64,000 nt of DNA from Cereibacter_A sp052244495 (GTDB lineage: Bacteria > Pseudomonadota > Alphaproteobacteria > Rhodobacterales > Rhodobacteraceae), in the NCBI GenBank assembly GCA_052244495.1, contig JBQPXH010000006.1. One strand, given 5' to 3'. The translations under genes and the position numbers were made by a program. Shown here one piece after another: positions 18,950-26,870 of this stretch. Within the stretch, counting starts at the first letter, position 1. Each line of letters begins with the position of its first letter. The notes beneath the pieces are model-generated. The model was not told where the DNA came from, ran no database searches, and saw only the letters and a program-made list of their open reading frames with translations.

Positions 18950-19159
18950 TCAGTTTGCGGATTGGCCCTGACGCGGCTTGAAGTCGGATCCGAGCAGGCT
19001 CGGGCGCAGCAGCGCGAAGGCCATGAACAGCATGGCGCCCAGTGTCCCGCCGAGCATGTGCATGAAGACCGCGAAGGGGATCGAGTAACCCTGCGCCAGC
19101 GCCCAGATCGCCAGGCTCAGTCCCGAGATGATGCTGGAGAAGACAATTCCGAAGGCCAT
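18950..19159 (-). CDS. Small two-helix membrane protein, unknown function
   Basis: A 69-residue protein beginning MAFGIVFSSIISG, with two hydrophobic helices (about residues 3-25 and 29-52) and a short polar tail. The start at 19159 is preceded on the minus strand by AGAGGA at good spacing, preferred over a longer frame starting at 19336. I recognise no family. The next 249 bases (19160-19408) up to the glycosyltransferase gene presumably hold divergent promoters but no motif I can name. Confidence 0.6.
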   Translation of the reverse strand: MAFGIVFSSIISGLSLAIWALAQGYSIPFAVFMHMLGGTLGAMLFMAFALLRPSLLGSDFKPRQGQSAN

Positions 19160-19408
19160 CGGCAGATCCTCTGTTGGGGCGCACTGACTGCGTTGAACCT
19201 GAGGCTGCAGGTGGAAAAGCGCAAAATGGCGGACAGTTTGCGGCGCAATCATGGCATTTGAGACCGGCGCTCGCAGGCCTGCAGAAATAATGGAACGCCT
19301 GAAGGCATTTGGCGGCCGGGGTTGCCCCTGCGTCAACGGGGCGCGGGGCTATCAATGGCCCGCATCGCGGCCTATGCAGGAAGCATTGACACCGCTGGTT
19401 TCCCCTGC

Positions 19409-20602
19409 ATGCGCCTCGGCTATTTGATCAATACCTACCCGCGCGCCTCCTACAGCTTCATCCGCCGCGAGATCCGGGCGCTGGAGCGGTCGGGCCACCT
19501 CATCCACCGTTTCGCGATCCGCAGCGAGCGGGCGGCGCTGGCGGACGGCGCGGATTTCGACGAGGACGATGCCACCGAGCATTTTCTGCAGGAATCGCCT
19601 CTCCGCCTGGGCATCTCGGCGCTCCGCTGGATGGCCCGCAGGCCCCGCCGGGCGTGGCGCGGGATGAAGCTCGCCGCAAGCTGCGGCACGCAGGGAGGGC
19701 GGCTCCGTCACCTCGTGTTTCTCTTCTTCGCCGCCCATCTCGCGCGCAGGACACGGGCGCTCGGCATCACCCATGTCCACGCGCATTTCGGGGGCGCCGC
19801 CGCAACCGTCGCGATGCTGTCCGAAGTGCTTGGAGGGCCACGTTTCAGTTTTACCGTCCACGGACCCGACGAATTCGACGCGCCGGTCGCGCTTAACCTG
19901 CCGCTCAAGATGAGCCGTGCCGCCTTCACCGTGGCCGTGAGTTCCTACGGGCGGAGCCAGCTCTACCGCTGGGCCGATCCGGCCGACTGGCGGCGCATCC
20001 ATGTCGTGCACTGCGGGATCGAACCCGAAGCCTTTCCCGAATGCCTGCCCCTGCCCGAGTGTGGCCCTCGCCTCGTGGCCGTCGGGCGTCTCTCCGAGCA
20101 GAAAGGCTATGCGCTGCTGATTGAGGCGATCGCGCTTGCGGCGGAACGCCTGCCCGACCTCCACCTGACGCTGGTCGGCGATGGTCCGTTGCGTGGGCAG
20201 ATCGAGGAGATGATCCTTCGCCGGTCGCTGGCGCGGCACGTCACCCTCACCGGCTGGACCGACGAGAGCCGCGTGCGACAGGAACTGGCCGCAGCCCAGG
20301 CCCTCATCCTTCCCTCCTTCGCCGAGGGGCTGCCGATGGTGGTGATGGAGGCGATGGCGGCGGGACGGCCGGTGATCGGCACCATGGTCGCGGGCATACC
20401 CGAGCTCGTGCTGCCCGAGGAAACCGGCCATCTCGTCCCTGCGGGCTGTGCGCGGTCCCTGGCGGAAGCAATCGAGAGGCTGGCCGGGACCCCGATCGAA
20501 AGCCTGACCGAGATGGGCCGCCTCGCCCGGCATCGGGTTCTCGAGCGGCACGACGTCAATCGCGAGGCCGCGCGGCTTGCCCAGCTCATCGCTGCCGGCT
20601 GA
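19409..20602 (+). CDS. GT4 family glycosyltransferase
   Basis: A GT-B fold glycosyltransferase of 397 residues. The N-terminus MRLGYLINTYPRASYSFIRRE is typical of the family, HFGGAAATVAM lies in the first domain, AVGRLSEQKGYALLIEA starts the second and PSFAEGLPMVVMEAMAAGRPVI is the nucleotide-sugar-binding E-x7-E region. The sugar and acceptor are unknown, as neighbours are unrelated. The open frame extends 29 codons upstream, but similarity begins at 19409. Confidence 0.85.
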   Translation: MRLGYLINTYPRASYSFIRREIRALERSGHLIHRFAIRSERAALADGADFDEDDATEHFLQESPLRLGISALRWMARRPRRAWRGMKLAASCGTQGGRLRHLVFLFFAAHLARRTRALGITHVHAHFGGAAATVAMLSEVLGGPRFSFTVHGPDEFDAPVALNLPLKMSRAAFTVAVSSYGRSQLYRWADPADWRRIHVVHCGIEPEAFPECLPLPECGPRLVAVGRLSEQKGYALLIEAIALAAERLPDLHLTLVGDGPLRGQIEEMILRRSLARHVTLTGWTDESRVRQELAAAQALILPSFAEGLPMVVMEAMAAGRPVIGTMVAGIPELVLPEETGHLVPAGCARSLAEAIERLAGTPIESLTEMGRLARHRVLERHDVNREAARLAQLIAAG

Positions 20603-20654
20603 GGCCGCTGGCCGTCACTTCAGTTCGTGCCAGCGAGGGGAAGCGGCCTGAGGC

Positions 20655-21362
20655 TCAGGCCGTGAAGGCGTAGCCCACGCCGTGCACCGTCCGGATGAAG
20701 TGACTTCCGTTCTTCGTCGACGGGATCTTCCGGCGCAGGCGGCTCACGATCCCGTCAACCACGCGATCGTAGCTCTCCCAATGCCGCCCCTTGATCGCAT
20801 TCATGATCTGGTCGCGGCTCAGAACCTGGCCGCGCCGGGCCAGAAGCGCCGAAAGAAGCTCGAACTCGGAGGTCGTCAGCTCGATCTCGCCGCCACCGGG
20901 TGCCCAGACCTTGCGAGCCTGCAGGCTCACGCCATAGCCCTCGAACTCGTGATCTATCGCGGGGAGCGCGGATGACGGCGCCGTCGGGGCACGCCCGGTC
21001 CGGCGGAAGACGGCGGTGACCCGCGCGGCCAATTCGCGCTCCTGGAAGGGCTTGAGCAGGGAATCGTCCGCGCCGACCTCCAGCCCCAGCACACCCTCTC
21101 CCTCGTCCCGGCGGGGCGCGAGCATGATGATGCCCCGGTCGGTGAACTGCCGCAGCTCACGCACCAGCGACACGCCGTTTCCGTCGGGAAGCGACGTGTC
21201 GATGAGGTAGAGGTCTACCTGCTCATTCGCATCGATCTTGCGGAACTGGGCCATGCTCTTTGCGGTAACCACGCGGAAACCCCTCTGCTCGAGGGCTCTC
21301 TGCACGATCGTCAGAACCGACGCCTCGTCATCAAGAGCAAGGACGCACGGCACCATCCACAT
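20655..21362 (-). CDS. OmpR-family response regulator with an atypical receiver
   Basis: A 235-residue receiver plus winged-helix protein. The receiver has the acidic pair (D11, D12 in LALDDEAS), phospho-acceptor D55 (LIDTSLPDG) and K104 (LLKPF), but the switch Thr/Ser is Ala82 (IIMLAP) and the usual Tyr/Phe is Ser101 (GADDSLLKP). The DNA-binding domain is standard, ending VRTVHGVGYAFTA. No histidine kinase is adjacent, so it is an orphan. It follows a 67-residue gene on the same strand by 12 bases. ATG at 21356 is an alternative start. Confidence 0.88.
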   Translation of the reverse strand: MWMVPCVLALDDEASVLTIVQRALEQRGFRVVTAKSMAQFRKIDANEQVDLYLIDTSLPDGNGVSLVRELRQFTDRGIIMLAPRRDEGEGVLGLEVGADDSLLKPFQERELAARVTAVFRRTGRAPTAPSSALPAIDHEFEGYGVSLQARKVWAPGGGEIELTTSEFELLSALLARRGQVLSRDQIMNAIKGRHWESYDRVVDGIVSRLRRKIPSTKNGSHFIRTVHGVGYAFTA

Positions 21363-21374
21363 CTCCGCAGTTCG

Positions 21375-21578
21375 TCACCTGACCATGCGGACAACCTTAG
21401 CGTGTTTTGCATCCATGGCAATCTCCGAGAGCCAAGCGTCGCGGGTCACAGGTTCTCGATCGGATTCAGAAGCGTCGTCCATGGCGAAGACGTTGCGGGT
21501 CTCCAGGCCCTCGCGATGAAGGTGCCGCAGCGCGCGCAACCTGCGCTTGCGCGCCAGAGGGATCAGGGTCAGCGACAT
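21375..21578 (-). CDS. Small protein of unknown function upstream of the response regulator
   Basis: A 67-residue product (MSLTLIPLARKRRLRALRH at its N-terminus, then an acidic stretch and a basic end). The case for a real gene is a near-perfect Shine-Dalgarno sequence, AAAGGAGG, seven to eight bases before the ATG on the minus strand, and close spacing to the response regulator gene in the same direction. I recognise no family; a partner or leader of the regulator is possible. Confidence 0.55.
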   Translation of the reverse strand: MSLTLIPLARKRRLRALRHLHREGLETRNVFAMDDASESDREPVTRDAWLSEIAMDAKHAKVVRMVR

Positions 21579-21900
21579 GGTCTACCTCCTTTCGAACAAT
21601 CGGATTTGTGCTCAAGGAGGGAAACGGCCGGAACCTCACACCTTTTAGTTGAGCCGGCATATTTTTCGCAACCTGTTGGAGTATAACGCTTTCTTCAACT
21701 GTGACTTTTTTACCAGACTATCGGCAATTTCTCGGATGTATGCATGCTTGACCTTCTTTCGCATAATCGGCACAAATCCGCCTACTACGTGTATGAGGGT
21801 TGAGTGAGACACGAATCATTAACCGGCGAGGGAGCGGCTGCCACGCGCTCCGGGTAGATCGGCAGGTTCGCGCGGGACGCTTTCGTTTGGGGAGACGATA
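21579..21900. other. Divergent promoter region, AT-rich
   Basis: About 320 bases between two divergent small genes. It is markedly richer in A/T than the surroundings, with tracts such as GACTTTTTTACC near 21705. It must carry promoters in both directions, but I cannot place -35/-10 elements with confidence and see no coding frame. Confidence 0.4.
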
Positions 21901-22122
21901 ATGATGAGAATGAATTTCGATGGCGGAATGGGTGCGGGCCTCCGTTTGGCGTGGCCCTTCTTTCTCAGAAGCCCGCGCCGCCCGACGTCGAGCGTCAAGA
22001 CCCCCAAGATCCTCACGCGCGAGGAACTGAAGGAACTCTTCTCTTCCGAACTCTCGCAATCCGGCGCCGAGCGCCGCCAGCGCCCGCTGGGCATGCGCCA
22101 GGGCCGAAGCTTCCCGGCCTGA
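21901..22122 (+). CDS. Small protein of unknown function
   Basis: A 73-residue frame beginning MMRMNFDGGMGAGLRLAWP and ending in a polar, arginine-rich tail with KILTREELKELFSSELSQ. GGGGAG at 21889-21894 is well placed as ribosome-binding site before ATGATG. No family is recognised; a helix-rich C-terminal half is likely. The gene lies 92 bases before the WGR gene. Confidence 0.5.
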   Translation: MMRMNFDGGMGAGLRLAWPFFLRSPRRPTSSVKTPKILTREELKELFSSELSQSGAERRQRPLGMRQGRSFPA

Positions 22123-22184
22123 CCTCCGTATCGGGGCCGATCTGCCATTCTCCCCCTGTCCTGTCGTGGCAGATCTGGTATCTC

Positions 22185-22201
22185 TGGCAGTGAGACTGCC
22201 A
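22185..22201. promoter_or_regulatory. Inverted repeat upstream of the WGR gene
   Basis: TGGCAGT-GAG-ACTGCCA, a perfect 7-bp repeat with a 3-base centre, ends 13 bases before the start of the WGR gene. A similar GGCAGATC lies at about 22168. It could be an operator, or a hairpin closing the preceding small gene. Confidence 0.4.
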
Positions 22202-22214
22202 CCGGAGCCCCCAG

Positions 22215-22460
22215 ATGCTGACATATATCTGTCTGAGTGACACCGAAGGCCCCGCCCGCTTCTACCGGGTGGAACTCGCCTACAACCTCTTTGGCGAATA
22301 TACCGTCCTGCGCGAATGGGGCCGACGCGGCCCGGGGCAGGCGGGTCGGAGTCTCGTCACCTGGTTTTCCAACCTGCGGGACGCCTGTCTGGCGGCCGAG
22401 CGCTGGCACCAGCGCGCCCGGCGACGGGGCTACCGCTCCACCATCGAAGGCAGCGCATGA
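22215..22460 (+). CDS. Stand-alone WGR domain protein
   Basis: An 81-residue protein that is just a WGR domain: Y-x-V-ELA...EYTVLREWGRRG with the signature Trp-Gly-Arg and the later LRDACLAAERWHQRARRRGY. WGR domains bind nucleic acid in poly(ADP-ribose) polymerases and in some bacterial regulators; no catalytic domain accompanies it here. Its TGA overlaps the start of the saccharopine dehydrogenase gene by 4 bases, so both are co-translated. Confidence 0.85.
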   Translation: MLTYICLSDTEGPARFYRVELAYNLFGEYTVLREWGRRGPGQAGRSLVTWFSNLRDACLAAERWHQRARRRGYRSTIEGSA

Positions 22461-23512
22461 CGCATCTGTGGGTGAGGGCCGAGCAGCGGCCAAACGAGGA
22501 ACGCGTCGGTCTGACGCCCGCAGGCGCGGCTGCGCTCATCGCGAAGGGCATCCGCGTCACCGTCGAGGCGAGCGGCGTGCGTGCCCTTTCGATCGAGGGC
22601 TATGCCGCTGCCGGCTGCGCCATCGCCCCCGAGAACTCCTGGCCCGCGGCGCCCGCCGATGCGATCGTCTTCGGCCTGAAGGAACTGCCCGAGGACGGCA
22701 CGCCGCTGCCGCACCGCCACATCCTCTTCGGTCACGCCTACAAGGGCCAACCCGCCGGCCGCATCCTGCTGCAGCGGTTCAAGGCGGGCGGCGGAACACT
22801 CTACGATCTCGAGTCGCTTGTCGACGAAACGGGCCGTCGCGTCGCGGCCTTCGGTTACTGGGCCGGCTATGCGGGCGCGGCCGTCTCGCTCCGCTGCTGG
22901 GCGGCCCAGGCCCGCGGCGGGATCTGCGAGCCGGTCTCGACCTGGCCCGGGCGCGAGGGGCTTCTGGCCGATCTTGGCGCCGAACTGGCCGCCGCAGGCG
23001 CCCGTCAGCCCCGCGCCCTCGTCATCGGCGCCAAGGGCCGCGTCGGCACCGGCGCGGCGGACCTCTGCGAATCCATGGGCCTCGCCGTCACCCGCTGGGA
23101 CATGGAGGAGACCGCGCATGGCGGCCCCTTCCCCGAGGTGCTCGAGCACGAGATCTTCCTCAACTGCATCCTCGCCCGTCCCGGCTGCCCGGTCTTCGTC
23201 CCGACCGATGCGCTTGACGCGCCGCGCGCGCTTCGCGTGATCGGCGACATCGCCTGCGATCCGACCTCGGACTTCTCGCCCGTGAAGGTCTACGACCGCG
23301 CGACGAGCTGGACCGCCCCCGCGCTGCGCGTGCATGCCGATCCCGTGCTCGACGTCATGGCCATCGACAACCTGCCCTCGCTCCTGCCGGTCGAGAGCAG
23401 CGAGGATTATGCGGCGCAGCTCCTGCCCTCGCTCCTCGCCCTCGACGCGCTGGAGAAGGGTGTCTGGGGTCGCGCAAGGGCGGAGTTCGACCGCCACGTT
23501 GCGGCGGTCTAG
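22457..23512 (+). CDS. Saccharopine dehydrogenase (NAD+, L-lysine-forming), LYS1-type
   Basis: A 351-residue member of the alanine dehydrogenase/PNT-like fold that matches the fungal LYS1-type saccharopine dehydrogenase: HLWVRAEQRPNEERVGLTP, FGLKELPEDGTPLPHRH, AFGYWAGYAGAA, the nucleotide-binding ALVIGAKGRVGTGAAD, and the DNLPSLLPVESSEDYAAQL end. The reaction links lysine, 2-oxoglutarate and saccharopine; in bacteria it may serve lysine breakdown or recycling. Direction in vivo is not shown. Confidence 0.85.
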   Translation: MTHLWVRAEQRPNEERVGLTPAGAAALIAKGIRVTVEASGVRALSIEGYAAAGCAIAPENSWPAAPADAIVFGLKELPEDGTPLPHRHILFGHAYKGQPAGRILLQRFKAGGGTLYDLESLVDETGRRVAAFGYWAGYAGAAVSLRCWAAQARGGICEPVSTWPGREGLLADLGAELAAAGARQPRALVIGAKGRVGTGAADLCESMGLAVTRWDMEETAHGGPFPEVLEHEIFLNCILARPGCPVFVPTDALDAPRALRVIGDIACDPTSDFSPVKVYDRATSWTAPALRVHADPVLDVMAIDNLPSLLPVESSEDYAAQLLPSLLALDALEKGVWGRARAEFDRHVAAV

Positions 23513-23515
23513 ACC

Positions 23516-23585
23516 CTTCATTCTCGCGCAAATATCCTCGGGGGGAGCCCGTCCTCCGGACGGGCCGGGGGGCAGACAGCCCCCC
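23516..23585. repeat. Intergenic repeat element, copy 1
   Basis: After the saccharopine dehydrogenase gene come a conserved core (CTTCATTCTCGCGCAAATA, 23516-23534), then two strong hairpins: GCCCGTCC-TCC-GGACGGGC (23547-23565) and GGGGGGC-AGACA-GCCCCCC (23567-23585). The reverse complement of the core matches the element at 41581-41626, sharing GAGAATGAAG preceded by TATTT and a GC-rich hairpin. It lies between convergent genes, so it may also end transcription. Confidence 0.6.
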
Positions 23586-23611
23586 GTGCGACATGGGCCT
23601 CCGGATCGCCC

Positions 23612-24349
23612 TCAGCCCTTCCCGAGCAGCCGATAGAACAGCCCGTCCGGCAGCAGCTGCGAGAAGCGGAAGAACGAGGCGAAGAGCACCGGGAAGTTGA
23701 GGCGGAAGTTGTCCGAGCACATGTGCTCGAACATCTGCTGCGCCGCCTTGTCCGGCTCCATGATCGCAGGCATGCGGAAGCTGTTCTTGTCGGTCAGCCG
23801 GGTGCGGATGAAGCCCGGGTTCACCAGCTGGATCTCGACACCCGTGTCGCGCAGGTCGGCATAGAGCGACTCGGTCAGCGCCATCACGCCCGCCTTGCTG
23901 GCGGAATAGCCGATGGCGCCCGGCAGGCCGCGATAGCCGCCGATGCTGCCCGTCACCACGAGATGCCCGCGGTTTGCCGCGATCATGCCCGGCAGCACCG
24001 CCGAGACCAGCCGCACGAGACCCGAGAGGTTCGTGTCGATCATCGCCTCGACCTTCTCCGTCTCCCAGTCCTGCGCCTTCATCGGCCAGTAGGCCCCGGC
24101 GAGGTAGACGATACCGTCAAAGGCGCCGACCTTCCCGAGCGCCGCCTTGATCGACTCCTCCGACGTCACGTCGACCGCCACCGCCTCGGCCGGTCCCGGC
24201 ATCGCCTCGACGGCCTCGGCCAGCCGTGCCTCGTCACGACCCGACAGGATCACCTTCGCCCCCGCGCCGCTCAGTTTCTTCGCCAGCGCGAGACCGAGGC
24301 CCTCGCTTCCGCCGATGAGCCAATACCGCTTACCTACAAAGTCTCTCAT
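23612..24349 (-). CDS. SDR family oxidoreductase of the sigma-E/ChrR locus
   Basis: A 245-residue short-chain dehydrogenase: IGGSEGLGLALAKKL nucleotide site, YLAGAYWP in the NNAG position, GSIGGYRGLPGAIGYSASKAG with catalytic Ser, Tyr and Lys. It is the last gene of the five-gene minus-strand operon that faces rpoE-chrR and overlaps the DUF3833 gene by 4 bases. By position it corresponds to the R. sphaeroides operon of the singlet-oxygen response; its substrate is unknown. Confidence 0.85.
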   Translation of the reverse strand: MRDFVGKRYWLIGGSEGLGLALAKKLSGAGAKVILSGRDEARLAEAVEAMPGPAEAVAVDVTSEESIKAALGKVGAFDGIVYLAGAYWPMKAQDWETEKVEAMIDTNLSGLVRLVSAVLPGMIAANRGHLVVTGSIGGYRGLPGAIGYSASKAGVMALTESLYADLRDTGVEIQLVNPGFIRTRLTDKNSFRMPAIMEPDKAAQQMFEHMCSDNFRLNFPVLFASFFRFSQLLPDGLFYRLLGKG

Positions 24350-24906
24350 CTCTCGATCCGTCTCAGTGTCGCCACAAGCTCGGCCACCTTGATCCCGAAC
24401 TTGCGGAACTGGCTCCGATTGATGATCGTGCCATTCTCCAGACGGTACATCCAGTCAATGACGTCCAGGACATGGCCCCCTGCGTCATCTTGAAGCCGCA
24501 GCCGGTAGCGCAGGCAGAGCGCGGATCCCTCGGCCCGGCCGATCCCCTCGCCCACCACGTCGTCTGCCTCGGCCCTGAGTGTGCCGTCATTGCCCAGCGT
24601 GAAGCGCCATTCGCGCCGGTCGGTCGCGCCGCCTTCGTAGCGGAAGTGCTCGGTCAGCACGCCCGAGGTTCCGTCCCATCGCCCCTCCATGTCGGCCACG
24701 AAGCGCGAGGTGACCCGGCCGGTGGGTCCGTAGATCACGCCCTCGCAGAGCATCGGCCCGGCAAGGTCGCGCCGTGGATCGAGGGACGGCCCCCCGCCGG
24801 CATAATCCGACGGTCGTTGTGCCGCGAAGGACAGCCTGCGGCTCCGCAGGCTTGCGAGCGCAAGAGGGACGAGGGCACCGAGGACGAGGAACAGGAACGC
24901 GGTCAC
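24346..24906 (-). CDS. DUF3833 family protein
   Basis: A 186-residue lipocalin-like or signal-anchored protein: hydrophobic N-terminus (about residues 2-18), then the DUF3833 pattern with CEGVIYGPTGRVTSRFVADMEGRWDG and the late DWMYRLENGTIINRSQFRKFGI. Function is unknown; the domain co-occurs with DUF1365, FAD oxidoreductase and MFS genes in stress loci of many proteobacteria. It overlaps the SDR gene by 4 bases and follows the MFS gene by 3. Confidence 0.85.
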   Translation of the reverse strand: MTAFLFLVLGALVPLALASLRSRRLSFAAQRPSDYAGGGPSLDPRRDLAGPMLCEGVIYGPTGRVTSRFVADMEGRWDGTSGVLTEHFRYEGGATDRREWRFTLGNDGTLRAEADDVVGEGIGRAEGSALCLRYRLRLQDDAGGHVLDVIDWMYRLENGTIINRSQFRKFGIKVAELVATLRRIER

Positions 24907-24909
24907 GGA

Positions 24910-26115
24910 TCAGGTCTCCGGAATGGGTGTGGCGAGCAGGAGCAGTATCGCGAGGCCCTTGAGCCCGCAGGGCAGCAGCGCATAGAGGACGGACAGAATG
25001 GTCATGGCCTCTTCGGATCCGCCGCTGCCGGCCTCGAAGCCCGCGAATTGGAGCAGCGGAAGCAGCGTGGCGGCCGCGAGCGCAAGGGCCAGCTTCGAGG
25101 CGAAGGACCAGAGGCCGAAGGCCGTGGCCTCGCCCGATCCTGAACCGGAGAGGTGCCGGGCGAAGATCGCCGGCAGAAGGACCATGTCCGCGCCGAGGGC
25201 CGCGCCAGAGGCCGCGCAGATGACGGCGAAAGGCCAGAGATCGCCGGGTCCGAGCGTGAAGGCGAAGACGAAGGAAGCCACGGCGAGCCCCATCCCCGCG
25301 AGGAGGACGGGCTTCGCACCCCGGGCGCGGGCGGCGCGGCTCCAGCCGGGGGCGCTGGCTGCGGCGGCGAGGAAGAAGAGCAGCAGCAGTGGCCCTTCCC
25401 ATCCTGCCCCAGCCAGGCGACTTTCAACGAAGAACAGGAAGAGCGTGGAGGTCACCGCCACCGGCGCGGCATTGACCACGGCGAGCAGGAGGAGCCTTCG
25501 GATCATCGGGTCGCGCAGCACTGCCCGAAGGTCCGGCTGCGGGGCTTCGGCCGACCCGGTCCATTCCCTGCGCATGCCCAGCCATGCCAGCAGCGCCAAG
25601 CCCGCGAATCCCCAGGCGAAGAGGGCGAAGCTGCCGAGCGCTACGGGCGCGACGGCCGCGACCGAGACGCCCGCCAAGGCCCCGGCCTCGCGCCAGCCGG
25701 CCAGCCTGAGGTGCCCCCCCGGCCCCAGCCGCGCGGCCTTTCGGACGCCTTCGGAATAGAAGGCGATGGTGAGGAAGGAGAAGGCCGAGAAAAGCAGGGC
25801 CAGTGTCAGCGCGAACCACAGCAGCGGCGCCACGGGCGGTGCCACCGCGAAAAGCCCGAGCATGGCAGTTGCGAGGATAGCAACCGCGCCTGCCACCATT
25901 CCCCTGCGCCATCTGCGCGTCACCTCGGCCAGCCAGCCGAGCGCCGGATCCTGCACCACGTCGAGAAGCCGCAGCCCCGCGAGAACCGCTCCGAGCGCGG
26001 CAAGGCTCACGCCATGCTCATCCACGTAGACCTTCGGCGCGTGGATGTAGATCGGCAGGCCCGCGGCCGCGATCAGCCCCGCGAAGAGCGACCACGGCAG
26101 GAGGGCAGCCGTCAC
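24910..26115 (-). CDS. MFS transporter (MelB/GPH-like)
   Basis: A 401-residue membrane protein with about a dozen hydrophobic helices. The loop GLRLLDVVQDPALGWLAEVTRRWRRG resembles the D-x-x-x-DP-x-x-G loop of GPH/MelB-type major facilitator proteins. It is the third gene of the operon opposite rpoE-chrR. The transported compound is unknown; a lipid-derived or organic molecule fits the stress context, by inference only. Confidence 0.85.
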   Translation of the reverse strand: MTAALLPWSLFAGLIAAAGLPIYIHAPKVYVDEHGVSLAALGAVLAGLRLLDVVQDPALGWLAEVTRRWRRGMVAGAVAILATAMLGLFAVAPPVAPLLWFALTLALLFSAFSFLTIAFYSEGVRKAARLGPGGHLRLAGWREAGALAGVSVAAVAPVALGSFALFAWGFAGLALLAWLGMRREWTGSAEAPQPDLRAVLRDPMIRRLLLLAVVNAAPVAVTSTLFLFFVESRLAGAGWEGPLLLLFFLAAAASAPGWSRAARARGAKPVLLAGMGLAVASFVFAFTLGPGDLWPFAVICAASGAALGADMVLLPAIFARHLSGSGSGEATAFGLWSFASKLALALAAATLLPLLQFAGFEAGSGGSEEAMTILSVLYALLPCGLKGLAILLLLATPIPET

Positions 26116-26861
26116 CGCGTGACGTCTTGCAGCGGCGGCGCGGGACGGCTGCGGTAGCGGGCGCCCTTCACGGCGAGTTTCAGCGCCTGCCAGTGGATCA
26201 GCGCCAGCACCCGGCGCGATCCGAACGGCCGTCGCAGACAGGTCCGCAGGATGCCGCCGTTGGTCAGCGGCACCCTCCGGCCGGTGAGTGTCGCGTAGAG
26301 GCCTCCCTCGGCGGAACTGTAGTCGATCCAGACGCCCACGCGGTCGTCGCGGATGTCGAACCGGAACCGGTAGCCGCCTTCGATCGGCTGGAACGGTGAC
26401 ACATGCATGATCTTCGTGGCCGCAAGCGTGTCCGTCCGGTCGATGGCAGAGCCGTCTTCCTTCGCGCAGAGATACCAGTGCCGGTCTCCGAAGGTGTTGC
26501 TGACCTCGGCAATGACGACGCGCAGCGCATCCCCGGCGTCATGGCACAGCCAGAAGCTCACCGGGTTGAAGACGTGGCCCAGCACCCGCGGCTGTGTGAG
26601 GAGCAGGATCCGGCCGGGGGCATCGAGACCCTGTGCGTCCAGAACCTCGCGCACCCAGGTCACGCCGCGCCCCTCGCCCGGCGCGCCGCCGTAGTCGCGG
26701 TCATGCAGAGCGACCAGATTACTCCGGTTCCACGAGAAGAGGGCCGGTCCCTCGACCGCTTCAGGATCGACGATCAGGTAGTCCACCCCGTAGCGGAAGG
26801 TGTTTTCCAGAGCGCCCTTGCGGCCGTGGAAGGTTTCGCCCTGCACATGCTCGACACGCAT
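26112..26861 (-). CDS. DUF1365 family protein
   Basis: A 249-residue DUF1365 protein: HGRKGALENTFRYGVDYLI at the N-terminus, then LLTQPRVLGHVFNPVSFWLCHD and EVSNTFGDRHWYLC, with KIMHVSPFQPIEGGYRF near residue 150. DUF1365 genes nearly always sit beside this type of FAD oxidoreductase, as here, 9 bases after it. Function unknown; association with modified fatty acid or lipid metabolism is an inference from the context. Confidence 0.88.
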   Translation of the reverse strand: MRVEHVQGETFHGRKGALENTFRYGVDYLIVDPEAVEGPALFSWNRSNLVALHDRDYGGAPGEGRGVTWVREVLDAQGLDAPGRILLLTQPRVLGHVFNPVSFWLCHDAGDALRVVIAEVSNTFGDRHWYLCAKEDGSAIDRTDTLAATKIMHVSPFQPIEGGYRFRFDIRDDRVGVWIDYSSAEGGLYATLTGRRVPLTNGGILRTCLRRPFGSRRVLALIHWQALKLAVKGARYRSRPAPPLQDVTR

Positions 26862-26870
26862 GGTCCGTCC

